From Tsukamurella sputi (GTDB lineage: Bacteria; Actinomycetota; Actinomycetes; Mycobacteriales; Mycobacteriaceae), in the NCBI RefSeq assembly GCF_007858445.1, contig NZ_VIGV01000003.1:609668-673667 (forward strand): DNA of 64,000 bases, in the 5' to 3' direction. The first letter of the stretch is position 1; each line of letters opens with the position of its first letter. The notes below the pieces were generated by a model. It saw nothing but the letters and a program-made list of their open reading frames with translations, had not been told where the DNA came from and did no database searches. This document shows positions 43,543 to 51,332 of the stretch, in pieces. Made by a program: the position numbers and the translations under genes.

Positions 43543-44324
43543 CGGAGCTGCACCGCGTCGCGCCGCTGCGGGTTGATCACCCGCGACGCCTGACGACGCC
43601 CGTCCGGGTTGACCACCGCGAGCCACTGGTCGACGACCTCGATACCCGTGGCGCCGTTCTCGAACAGGCCCTGCTCGTCCACCAGCTCCGCGGAGACGCC
43701 CTGGCGGGTGACCTGCTTGACCCGCTCCGGGAGGCCGCCGCACGCCGCCGTGGCCCGGTCGTGCGCGCGCTTCAGCAGGTAGCTCGCGAGCGCACCCGCC
43801 GCCGCCTGCCCCGCGGCCGGCACCGGAAGACCACGCACGTACCGCACCACCCAAGTCCCGTCCGCGCCCTCGGGGGCGTTCAGGTTCTGCGTCGGCCACG
43901 CCTGCCCGTCAATACGCAGCAGCCACCGGGAGTTCCGCACCCGGTACGCTGCCGGCGGCAGCACCTGGTCGGCGATCTTCACCTCCAGCACCCGGTTCAC
44001 CGGGCCGGGCAGCGGCGTCTCGTGCGCACCGACGTAGCAGTTCGGGGAACCGCACCCGCACGGCCCAGCCGCGCCGATGTTCCCGAGCATCATGCCCGGC
44101 GTCCACGCCATCCCCGACGGGATGCCGCTGCCACCGCGGTACGACGACACGGCCCGCGGGTCGGTGCACGGCCGCACCACCTGCTCGACGAGGCCGAACA
44201 CCTGCGCCGTCCGCTCCCACAGTAAGGAGATGGCGCGCGCCTTCGCCTTCTGCCGGGCATCCGGCGTCGCCGCCGCCCACACTGCATCGGTCGGCTCATC
44301 TACCGGCCAGAACTCAACCACCAT
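43539..44324 (-). CDS. Head-tail connector-type protein with Cys-rich loop
   Basis: A 261-residue protein. The N-terminus is helical (DARQKAKARAISLLWERTA), then a loop rich in Gly and Cys, PCGCGSPNCYVG, followed by strands (VLEVKIADQVLPPAAYRVRN) and a helix rich in Ala. The layout resembles actinophage head-tail connector (gp6/gp7-like) proteins. The CGCG loop could bind a metal, but only one pair of close cysteines plus one more is seen. Confidence 0.6.
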   Translation of the reverse strand: MVVEFWPVDEPTDAVWAAATPDARQKAKARAISLLWERTAQVFGLVEQVVRPCTDPRAVSSYRGGSGIPSGMAWTPGMMLGNIGAAGPCGCGSPNCYVGAHETPLPGPVNRVLEVKIADQVLPPAAYRVRNSRWLLRIDGQAWPTQNLNAPEGADGTWVVRYVRGLPVPAAGQAAAGALASYLLKRAHDRATAACGGLPERVKQVTRQGVSAELVDEQGLFENGATGIEVVDQWLAVVNPDGRRQASRVINPQRRDAVQLR

Positions 44325-44407
44325 CAGGTCTCCTTGATCCAGATACGAGCGCGGCGCCCACGCTCACCAGCAAGATGAGCGGGGCGCCGCAACAACGACA
44401 CGGCCGA

Positions 44408-45127
44408 CTACGCCGCGTGCTCGGGCACCAGCGCCAGGTCGACCGCGCCGTTCGTGATGCCAGGCGGCTCGACGTACGTGCGGATGGCGTGCAGGTGGCG
44501 GTGATCCGGCACAGGAGTCACCAGAGGCCCGTCGGTGAACGGCGACGTGGTGCCGTTCTTCTCCACCTTGTACGGACCCTTGCCCCAGGCGTTTCCGAGC
44601 TTCGACTTCGCCTTCAGCGTGAACGTCGCCAGCTTCTCCTCGATCGTCCAGTCCTGCAGCTCCGCGGAGCCGAGCATCGGGATGAGGTAGTAGCCGAACG
44701 GCTTCCCGCTCGCGGCGCAGGCCGCGCCGGGCACGTCGGTCCAGACCTCCAGAGCCCACAGGCCCGGCACCTTAAACGTGTCGAGGCCGAAGCCCGACGC
44801 CTTGCCCTCGTTGTCGAGGACCAGCGACGCGGCACCGGCGAGCGCGAACGCCTCGGGGTGAACCTTCGTGAACTGGAAGTTGATTTCCACGTTCGCGAGC
44901 GTCGAGTCCGGGTCGTCGACGACGTCGAGCTTGCCGGCCGCGTTCTTCTGGCGGATCTTCTCCGCCTCCTCGTACTGCGGCGAGGGCTTGAAGTCGATGA
45001 ATCCGCCGGTCGTCAGCGACGACTTCAGCGCGTTCGGAGTACCGCACGGGTCGAGCGAGGTGATGCGCGCGCACAGGCCGCGCGCGGTGGGCCAGGCGTA
45101 CGAGGGGACCGGAGTGGGCGTAGTCAT
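44408..45127 (-). CDS. Probable major tail (tube) protein
   Basis: A 239-residue beta-rich protein without membrane segments. The central strands GGFIDFKPSPQYEEAEKIRQ and ANVEINFQFTKVHPEAFALA match the pattern of major tail proteins. It has its own leader motif and a double terminator upstream, as expected for a very highly expressed structural gene. The alternative would be a capsid decoration protein; position between head genes and connectors leaves both open. Confidence 0.6.
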   Translation of the reverse strand: MTTPTPVPSYAWPTARGLCARITSLDPCGTPNALKSSLTTGGFIDFKPSPQYEEAEKIRQKNAAGKLDVVDDPDSTLANVEINFQFTKVHPEAFALAGAASLVLDNEGKASGFGLDTFKVPGLWALEVWTDVPGAACAASGKPFGYYLIPMLGSAELQDWTIEEKLATFTLKAKSKLGNAWGKGPYKVEKNGTTSPFTDGPLVTPVPDHRHLHAIRTYVEPPGITNGAVDLALVPEHAA

Positions 45128-45155
45128 GGCGCTGGGCCTCCTGACATCGAGGAGC

Positions 45156-45176
45156 GCCCGGTCCATAGCCAGCGGC
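45156..45176 (-). promoter_or_regulatory. Late leader motif, copy 4 (before major tail gene)
   Basis: GCCGCTGGCTATGGACCGGG on the minus strand, 29 nt upstream of the ATG at 45127 and just downstream of the double hairpin. TATCCT (TANNNT) lies near 45197, on the same strand. Confidence 0.7.
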
Positions 45177-45206
45177 AAGGTGTTCGCTTTCGAGGATAGA
45201 CCGAAC

Positions 45207-45244
45207 GGCCCCCGACCTCACGCATCCGCGTGTGGTCGGGGGCC
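45207..45244 (-). terminator. Terminator hairpin 1 upstream of major tail gene
   Basis: GGCCCCCGACC (45207-45217) and GGTCGGGGGCC (45234-45244) form a perfect 11-bp stem with a 16-nt loop. It lies between the 91-residue gene and the leader motif of the next gene. Confidence 0.8.
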
Positions 45245-45254
45245 GCCCGTGAGT

Positions 45255-45299
45255 CCACCGACTGAGGGTGATCCCTGGGGGAGGGGATTCAGTCGGTGG
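45255..45299 (-). terminator. Terminator hairpin 2 overlapping a stop codon
   Basis: CCACCGACTGA (45255-45265) pairs with TCAGTCGGTGG (45289-45299), an 11-bp stem that includes the stop codon of the gene at 45289. Only 10 bp separate it from hairpin 1. Confidence 0.7.
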
Positions 45300-45564
45300 C
45301 TGCCGCCCCCGCGGCGGCAGGCTTCTTCGCCGGTGCCTTCTTCGGCTCCGGCTTCACCTCGGGCGCCGAGACCTCCGAGCCTTCGCCGCTGTGCGGCTCG
45401 GTCTCCGCCTGCGACTCCTGCTCGGCCTCGCCGGGCACCACGTACACGAGGCCCACGCCGGGCTCCGAACGCGTGACGACGTTGTCGACGCCGTGCTCGG
45501 CGATCAGTCGCTGCGCTGTCTCCAGCGCCTCGGCCGGATCAGTCGGGATGGGGATGGTCGCCAT
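45289..45564 (-). CDS. 91-residue Ala/Lys/Pro-tailed protein
   Basis: N-terminal half forms a small alpha/beta unit (DPAEALETAQRLIAEHGVDN, then VGLVYVVPGEAE); the C-terminal half is disordered, Glu-rich then KPEPKKAPAKKPAAAGAAA. Such tails are typical of small head-associated proteins. It ends within a terminator hairpin. Function unknown. Confidence 0.6.
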   Translation of the reverse strand: MATIPIPTDPAEALETAQRLIAEHGVDNVVTRSEPGVGLVYVVPGEAEQESQAETEPHSGEGSEVSAPEVKPEPKKAPAKKPAAAGAAATD

Positions 45565-45576
45565 GATGGCCTCCTA

Positions 45577-46335
45577 CTAGGTGATTGTCACGACGGCGGG
45601 AGTGCAGTCGTGGGCGAGGACGTACGTCCTCTGAGCGATGTACGCCAGGTCGTTGGTGAGGGGGTCGAACGCGCCTGCGGACCGATCCACCGGGAACACC
45701 TCGATCGCGGAGGTGCGCAGCGCCAGCGGCCCGGTAATGCACAGCTTCCGCGCCTCCGGGTACGCGCCGAACGACCAGCGGGACTCCAGCGGCGTGACGC
45801 ACTGCCCGCCCGTCTTCTCGACCAGCCGCGCCTCGGACGCCAGCGCCCCGAGCGCGCGCGGCGCGTGAATCACCCCCGACCCGGCGTACTTCGCCCAGGC
45901 GTGGCCCTCCAGCGCGCCGACTGCGTCCGCGATCGACCCGACCGAACCGAGGTCCGTGGCGCCCGCGGTCAGCGCGGGAGAGCCGTTGGCCCACGCCCAC
46001 TTTTCCAGCGCTGCGGACTCGCCAGCGAGCAGCTTCTGCCGCGCGTACGCACGCACCTCCTCATCGGAATGGGTGGGTGCCTTCACCTTCACGAGCGCGG
46101 CCAGCACCAGCGGCCCTGCCGTCGCGTACTCGGCCCAGTCGCCGTACACGCGGGCCGGCGACGGCCCATCGAGGACCAGCGACTCCTCGACGACCTCATC
46201 GCCGCGTGGCGTGGCCTGCCACTGCACGCCCTCCTGGAAGTGGGCGGAGTCCTCGGGCGTAACGGCATCGGCCGCGGTGATGAGCCCGTACTTCGCGGGC
46301 CGAATAGTGGGCGGCTGCACGAACAACAGCGGCAT
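45577..46335 (-). CDS. Head-region structural protein
   Basis: A 252-residue protein directly downstream of the capsid gene. Motifs include PPTIRPAKYGLITAADAVTP, the middle helix AALEKWAWANGSPALTAGA and the strand-rich SRWSFGAYPEARKLCITGPL. The frame has no repeats or membrane segment. Gene order suggests a capsid accessory, connector or decoration protein; I cannot place it in a family. Confidence 0.6.
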   Translation of the reverse strand: MPLLFVQPPTIRPAKYGLITAADAVTPEDSAHFQEGVQWQATPRGDEVVEESLVLDGPSPARVYGDWAEYATAGPLVLAALVKVKAPTHSDEEVRAYARQKLLAGESAALEKWAWANGSPALTAGATDLGSVGSIADAVGALEGHAWAKYAGSGVIHAPRALGALASEARLVEKTGGQCVTPLESRWSFGAYPEARKLCITGPLALRTSAIEVFPVDRSAGAFDPLTNDLAYIAQRTYVLAHDCTPAVVTIT

Positions 46336-46422
46336 GACGAGCCTCCAAGGGGCTAGAACTGGGACCGCCCCGACGGGCCGTGCACCTGGACGGTGAACAC
46401 GGACCGCCGGGGCGGGACGGGA

Positions 46423-48306
46423 CTACGGAGTGGCAGGTGCGCCCTGGCCGTCGAGCACGATCCGCTGTGCGGTCGCGCCATTCACCGACGTCGGGAGCGT
46501 CACGACCCGCGAGTGGTGCGCGCGCCACGCCATGAAATACATCTCCTCCAGGAACAGGCGCAGGAAGTCGTTCTTCTCCAGCCCGCGGGAGTCGTAGATC
46601 GTATCCAGGCTGATGACGTCGCCGCGACCGCGGACGAAGGTGCCCGCCGCGTACACGAGAGCCTTCACCGTGGTCGGGTACGCCTGGGTGGTCGGCACAC
46701 CGTTGGTGTGACCACCGAACGTGGTGCCACCCGTGCGAATGTCCTGCCAGTCCATGACCCACTGGACGTTCGCGTTCCGCGCGGTGAAGAACGCGTTGAT
46801 CTGCGCGTCAGACACCTGGAGCGGCGTACCGTCGGCCGTCTCACGCAGAGCCAGGTCCGCGCGGATGACCTCCTTCGCCCACTGGGGCAGCACGACCTCC
46901 AGCCGCAGGCCCGGGTCCGCGAGGTAGCGGTACCGGTAGTCCTCGATCTGGAATGCGATGCCGTTGAGCAGAGCGGTCGTCGCCGACGGGCCGTGCGTCT
47001 GCAGCGGCACCACCTTCGACAGCGCCACCATGTCCGCGATGGACCGCGCGTTCAGGTTGTGGGCGTGCCCGGCGAGCACCTTCGGCACGACGTCCTTCGA
47101 CACCTCCGGGTACGTCTTCTCCTGGAGGATGCCCGCTGCGACCTGCGTGTAGAACGCCTCGGCGCGGACCTCAACGAACGACGGCTTCGGGATGCGGTAC
47201 GTCAGCTTGGTGGTTCCGGCCTCGGCCTGCGCCTCGGTCTGGAACTCGCCGATACCGTCCTGCCCGTACACGGTCTCGAAGTCGATGCCGCGGGTGTACT
47301 CGATACCACCGCGCCGCGACTGAATCTCCGGCACCGTCAGCAGTCCGGCGGTCGCCGACTGCAGTCCGGGAACCAGATCGTACGAGCGCTCCGACGGCGA
47401 CGCCCAGCCACCTGCAGCGACGAGGCTTCCGCCCTTCAGTCGGCGGTCGTCGCATGCGTAGTCGAGAACGGCCTCATCCTCACTGGCGACGCTCGTCACG
47501 AGCTCCGCCGGGAAGTTCGGTCGGATCGACGCGGCCGAGTGCTTCGCCACGACACCCGCACCGAAGCCGCGGTAGCTCTGGGCCTTCGAGTGCAGGACCC
47601 GGGTGAGCTCGTCCTGCGTCAGTTCCGCGCCCGCGGCGAAACCTCGGACCTCGGCTGCGGCGACGATTGTCGCCCCCGCCTGGGCCTTCTGCTCCCGCGG
47701 CTGCGTCTTGCGGTCGCGGCGGAGCTCGGCGAGGTTGACGGGGCGGCCACCGGCGACGACGGGCTTCTTCCCGAAGGGCGGCGCCTTCTTGCCACCGTCG
47801 GCCGGGGCGTCGTCCTCGTCGCCGTCGTCGGTCACGTCGAGCGCGGCGGCGACCGCGACGGGCGCGGCATCCACGGCGGTGTCGGCGGTCTCGGCGGCCG
47901 GACCAGCGTCGGTCACCGCGGCCACGGGCTCGGCCGTGTCCTCGGTGACGGCGTCGACGGTGTCCTCGGCCACCGCGTCCTCGGTCTGCGTTGCGGACTG
48001 GATGACCTTCGCGAGGTCGGCGACCTCGGCCATCTGCTCGTCCTGCGCGGCCTTGCGGGTATCGCGTGCCTCGGTGAGGCCACTGACGACCGCGGTGAGG
48101 GCGCGGAGCGCGTCCATGTTGGCGAGCGTGTCGCCCGTGGACAGGGCCTCGAACTCGGTGGCGGCCTCCTGAATCAGCGCGTCGAGGTTGACCTCGCCGT
48201 TCTGGTCGTTCGCCTCGATGAACTGGTTGAGGGGCTGCGCCTTACCGTCTTCCCCGGCTCCGGGGTTGGTGTGCGCGTTGATCAGATCCTGGAGCGTGAA
48301 GGCCAC
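46423..48306 (-). CDS. Major capsid protein with N-terminal scaffold-like domain
   Basis: A 627-residue protein starting at a GTG with GAGGAGG eight nt before it. Residues 1-215 are acidic, Ala/Asp/Thr/Val-rich, low-complexity helices (for example VAEDTVDAVTEDTAEPVAAV) ending in the basic GGKKAPPFGKKPVVAG; this resembles a fused scaffold/delta domain. The rest is HK97-like: RSYDLVPGLQSATAGLLTVP, ARSIADMVALSKVVPL and the P-domain-like C-terminus. The neighbouring protease would remove the N-terminus. A leader motif lies 26 nt upstream. Confidence 0.85.
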   Translation of the reverse strand: MAFTLQDLINAHTNPGAGEDGKAQPLNQFIEANDQNGEVNLDALIQEAATEFEALSTGDTLANMDALRALTAVVSGLTEARDTRKAAQDEQMAEVADLAKVIQSATQTEDAVAEDTVDAVTEDTAEPVAAVTDAGPAAETADTAVDAAPVAVAAALDVTDDGDEDDAPADGGKKAPPFGKKPVVAGGRPVNLAELRRDRKTQPREQKAQAGATIVAAAEVRGFAAGAELTQDELTRVLHSKAQSYRGFGAGVVAKHSAASIRPNFPAELVTSVASEDEAVLDYACDDRRLKGGSLVAAGGWASPSERSYDLVPGLQSATAGLLTVPEIQSRRGGIEYTRGIDFETVYGQDGIGEFQTEAQAEAGTTKLTYRIPKPSFVEVRAEAFYTQVAAGILQEKTYPEVSKDVVPKVLAGHAHNLNARSIADMVALSKVVPLQTHGPSATTALLNGIAFQIEDYRYRYLADPGLRLEVVLPQWAKEVIRADLALRETADGTPLQVSDAQINAFFTARNANVQWVMDWQDIRTGGTTFGGHTNGVPTTQAYPTTVKALVYAAGTFVRGRGDVISLDTIYDSRGLEKNDFLRLFLEEMYFMAWRAHHSRVVTLPTSVNGATAQRIVLDGQGAPATP

Positions 48307-48331
48307 GGGGCCACCTCCTCGTGAGGGGGGC

Positions 48332-48352
48332 GCCCGGTCCATAGCCAGCAGC
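48332..48352 (-). promoter_or_regulatory. Late leader motif, copy 5 (before capsid gene)
   Basis: GCTGCTGGCTATGGACCGGG on the minus strand, 26 nt upstream of the capsid GTG. CGATACATCC, similar to the CGATACCCTGG seen at other copies, precedes it directly. Confidence 0.7.
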
Positions 48353-48400
48353 GGATGTATCGAGTCCACTGTAACCCGCGTCAGCGGGAATCCGGCGACA

Positions 48401-48553
48401 CTACCGCCGCAGCTCCTTCCAGGTGCCGCCGGTCTTGTTGGCGGCGGCCTCTGCCTCGGCCTGGGTCAGATACCGGCGAACCTGACCCGAGGGGAGCCGC
48501 ACCTGGTACACCGTGCCCCGGCTCGCGCCGCTTCCGCATGAACCGCAGCCCAT
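48401..48553 (-). CDS. 50-residue Cys-containing protein (DUF7196-like)
   Basis: An ATG at 48553, 1 nt after the protease stop, opens MGCGSCGSGASRGTVYQVRL followed by PSGQVRRYLTQAEAEAAANK and a Trp near the end. The N-terminal MGCG start, a short beta hairpin and an A/E-rich helix match tiny actinophage proteins of the DUF7196 type. Position between protease and capsid supports a real gene. Confidence 0.65.
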   Translation of the reverse strand: MGCGSCGSGASRGTVYQVRLPSGQVRRYLTQAEAEAAANKTGGTWKELRR

Positions 48554-48554
48554 C

Positions 48555-50954
48555 TCAGTTCCGTCCCTTCGTGTCGCGGCCTCCGGCCTGCCGCTCCTCC
48601 TCGTCGAGCATCCGCCCGAGCTCCGCCATCATGTCCCGGGTCTTCTGAACCCGCTGCAACCGCTGCTCCGGCGTGGGCTGCGCGTCGCCGCTCGACGGTG
48701 CGGTGCTCGACTTGCTGGACGACGGTGCGCTGGAGGGCTTCCCCGTGAACAGGGCGAGGATCGCCTGGACCAGGTTCGTGATCGGGTCGCTCGACGAGCT
48801 GGTGGACTTCTCCGCGGTGGTCGCCTTCGTGGTGGTCGCCTTCGTGGTCGTCGCCTTGGGCTCACCCGCGGTGTACCAGGACTTTCCATCACTCATCGTG
48901 CCGTCGTCGTAGTAGGCGACGCCGGCCTCGAACTTCGTGAGCTTCCCGCCCTTCGCGCCCTTCTCCGGCGCCTGGTCCTCCTCCATGAACGCGGAGTCGC
49001 CCGACTGCCGAGCCGGGGTGGAGCTGCCGAGCTTCTTGCTGCCGCTCGGCACCTCACCCTTCGTCGTCGTGTCCTTCTCCTTCGACGACTTCGACCCGCT
49101 GCCACCGCCGCTGCCGCTGCCGCCGCCCTTCTTGCCCGACGACTTCTCCTCGGCGGGGTTCTCCCGCTTGATCTTCTCCCACACCGAGTTCACCTCGGGG
49201 TCCATCGACGTCGCGGGCGTCGTCGGCTTCTGGTTCGCCTTCGGCGGGATCGGCTGCCCGATCTGCACGCCGTACCGGTCCGCGCCCTCCTGCGTGCGCA
49301 CGATCCGCTGCCCGTTCTGCGGCTGGTTCTGCTCGTCCTCGTTCGGAGGCCCCGCCGCGGTGACCGGCGCGGCGAGCGCACCGTGGCCGACCGGGTTCTT
49401 GCCCTTCCGGTCACCCGGCCAGTACCCGTGCACTCGGTGGAAGTAGTTCGACGCCAGGCCCTTCACCTGGTCATCGGTCATCGACGTGCGGGGAATCTCG
49501 CTCCGCAGCTCCCGCACCAGCGTCGTCCACGGGCTCGGCGACTCCGCCCACCGCGCGAGGCCCTTCCCGGCGGTCCAGTAGTTCACCAGGTTGTGGTCCG
49601 TGCCGGCGGCTGCCGCGACCACCGCCCGCATGGACTCCACGGCCGCGCGGTCGACGCGCTCCCGCATCGGCTGCAGCGCGGCGGCCGAGATACTGCGGCG
49701 CATCGCGGCCACCTCGTCGAGCTCCGCGGCCTCCCGAGCGCGGGCCGCGGCGCCCGGCGTGACGACGCCAGCCGCGAGCAGCACGCCCGACGCAGCGATC
49801 GTCCGCGGCACCGGGAAGCCGGGCACGTTCACCGCGAGCGCGGCCACCAGCTCCATATCCCCGGCGATTTCCCGCCAGTCGCCGGACACACCCGAGTGCC
49901 GCAGCGTGTCGACCTGCGCCTGCGACGTGCCGGGCAGCATGTGGCCGGACAGCCAGATGCCGTACTCGTCCTCTCCGGCCGCGACCAGAGCCACGCACGA
50001 GCCCGTGTTGTCGTAGTGCGAGGCGGCGTCGGACCAGCGGGTGCCGTCGGCGGTGGTCGCGTGGCCGGTACCCATCGTGATCTTCCCGACCGGCACCTGC
50101 CCGCCGTCGCGGGTGTTCACCATGCCGTGCGCGAAGTAGGCGTAGCCGGACCGCGACGGTGGCGCCGTCACGCACACGCCCGAGTACCCGATGTGGCAGG
50201 TGCCCCACGTCGCGAGGTGCCCGTACACGCGGCCGTCCTCGTCGATCGTGAGAGCGGTCGGCCCGTCGAGGCGAGGGTCAGCGAAGTCGGCGGCGTCGAA
50301 CGTGAGCCCGGCCGCGGTCAGCGACGTCCAGGTGGGCGCCGCCTGAGCCTGCGGGGCGTCGGCCACCGACCAGCTGGGGAGGTCGAACCGGACCCGCGCG
50401 CGAGCCTCGCCCGCCGCCGCGGCGAGCGCCCAGGACTCCACGTACGAGTCCTCGAACGCCGGATGGGAGACCAGGGTCGCGCCCATCACCTTCCAGCGGC
50501 TCAACCGCTCCTGCACCTGCGCGGAGAGGTCCGCAGCGGCTTCCAGCTCCTCGGGCTCGAGTTCGCGGCCGTCGGCGTCGACGGGCACCTTCTCCACCAT
50601 CACGTCGGACAGGTCGATCGAGACCCAGCCCTCGCCGCGCGCGACCCGCGCGGCCCACTCCTGCCCGTCCGGGTCCGGGTTGAAGGTGCCCTCGCCCCAG
50701 ACCCCGCCCTCGCCCATCCACAGGCGGCGGATCATGCCAACGCGGATCGCGCCCTCATGGCCCTGCGCGAGGGCGGGCTGAGCGAGCAGCGGCAGCGGCA
50801 GCGGGCGCGCCGGCACCACCTCGGTGCCGTCGTGGACCATCACGCGGCCGTCACCGGCGGGGGTGTTCGTGGGGAGCAGCAGCCCCGACCAGCTCTGCGG
50901 CGCCACCAGGGCGGGCAGGTCGTACAGGGGAGCGTCAAGCGCGGGAGCGGTCAC
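48555..50954 (-). CDS. Capsid maturation protease with disordered C-terminal extension
   Basis: A 799-residue protein. Residues 1-190 carry the actinophage prohead-protease pattern, with GMIRRLWMGEGGVWGEGTF, VSIDLSDVMVEKVPVDADG and KVMGATLVSHPAFEDSYVES. A second conserved block (GYSGVCVTAPPSRSGYAYF, then HATTADGTRWSDAASHYDNT) follows. The C-terminal 260 residues are Lys/Ser/Thr/Gly-rich and contain an APEKG module shared with the tape measure. The catalytic Ser/His cannot be fixed by eye. The start is the GTG at 50954, with a leader motif 27 nt upstream. Confidence 0.8.
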   Translation of the reverse strand: MTAPALDAPLYDLPALVAPQSWSGLLLPTNTPAGDGRVMVHDGTEVVPARPLPLPLLAQPALAQGHEGAIRVGMIRRLWMGEGGVWGEGTFNPDPDGQEWAARVARGEGWVSIDLSDVMVEKVPVDADGRELEPEELEAAADLSAQVQERLSRWKVMGATLVSHPAFEDSYVESWALAAAAGEARARVRFDLPSWSVADAPQAQAAPTWTSLTAAGLTFDAADFADPRLDGPTALTIDEDGRVYGHLATWGTCHIGYSGVCVTAPPSRSGYAYFAHGMVNTRDGGQVPVGKITMGTGHATTADGTRWSDAASHYDNTGSCVALVAAGEDEYGIWLSGHMLPGTSQAQVDTLRHSGVSGDWREIAGDMELVAALAVNVPGFPVPRTIAASGVLLAAGVVTPGAAARAREAAELDEVAAMRRSISAAALQPMRERVDRAAVESMRAVVAAAAGTDHNLVNYWTAGKGLARWAESPSPWTTLVRELRSEIPRTSMTDDQVKGLASNYFHRVHGYWPGDRKGKNPVGHGALAAPVTAAGPPNEDEQNQPQNGQRIVRTQEGADRYGVQIGQPIPPKANQKPTTPATSMDPEVNSVWEKIKRENPAEEKSSGKKGGGSGSGGGSGSKSSKEKDTTTKGEVPSGSKKLGSSTPARQSGDSAFMEEDQAPEKGAKGGKLTKFEAGVAYYDDGTMSDGKSWYTAGEPKATTTKATTTKATTAEKSTSSSSDPITNLVQAILALFTGKPSSAPSSSKSSTAPSSGDAQPTPEQRLQRVQKTRDMMAELGRMLDEEERQAGGRDTKGRN

Positions 50955-50980
50955 CAGGCACCTCACAACAAGGGGAGGGA

Positions 50981-51001
50981 GCCCGGTCCATAGCCAGCAG
51001 C
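50981..51001 (-). promoter_or_regulatory. Late leader motif, copy 6 (before protease gene)
   Basis: GCTGCTGGCTATGGACCGGG on the minus strand, 27 nt upstream of the protease GTG. CGATACCCTGG lies 11 nt further upstream, giving TACCCT as a possible -10. Confidence 0.7.
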
Positions 51002-51029
51002 GCGTCTGGCTACCAGGGTATCGCTGGAA

Positions 51030-51329
51030 CTACGCGGCAGACGTCAGCCGCGACTCGACGATCCGCTGCAGCGCGGCCACGTCGGTCCGCGGCGGAACCA
51101 TGCCCTGCACCGCGAGGCATTCGCCGGCGGCTCGAACCTGGTCCGCGGGGAGCGGAATGTCGTTCTCGTGGGCGTCGAGCAGGATGTTCTCCAGAACGAT
51201 CCCCAGTTCGCCGCCGCGCCGGTAGCTGTCGATCGCCTCGGCGTCGGACTCCGACCACAGGTGCTCGACGAGCGGGACCAGCGCGGCAACCACGTCGGCC
51301 GCCTTCTGCTGATCTTCGCGGGTCTTCAT
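51030..51329 (-). CDS. MafI-like immunity protein
   Basis: A 99-residue all-helical acidic protein starting 3 nt after the toxin-domain stop. The central IDSYRRGGELGIVLENILLD followed by HENDIPLPADQVRA fits the MafI immunity pattern (a Gly-Glu pair in a helix, then LE and an Ile-Pro turn). MafI proteins neutralise EndoU-type MafB toxins in Neisseria. Direct linkage to an EndoU-like domain supports the call; function here is inferred. Confidence 0.65.
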   Translation of the reverse strand: MKTREDQQKAADVVAALVPLVEHLWSESDAEAIDSYRRGGELGIVLENILLDAHENDIPLPADQVRAAGECLAVQGMVPPRTDVAALQRIVESRLTSAA

Positions 51330-51332
51330 GGG

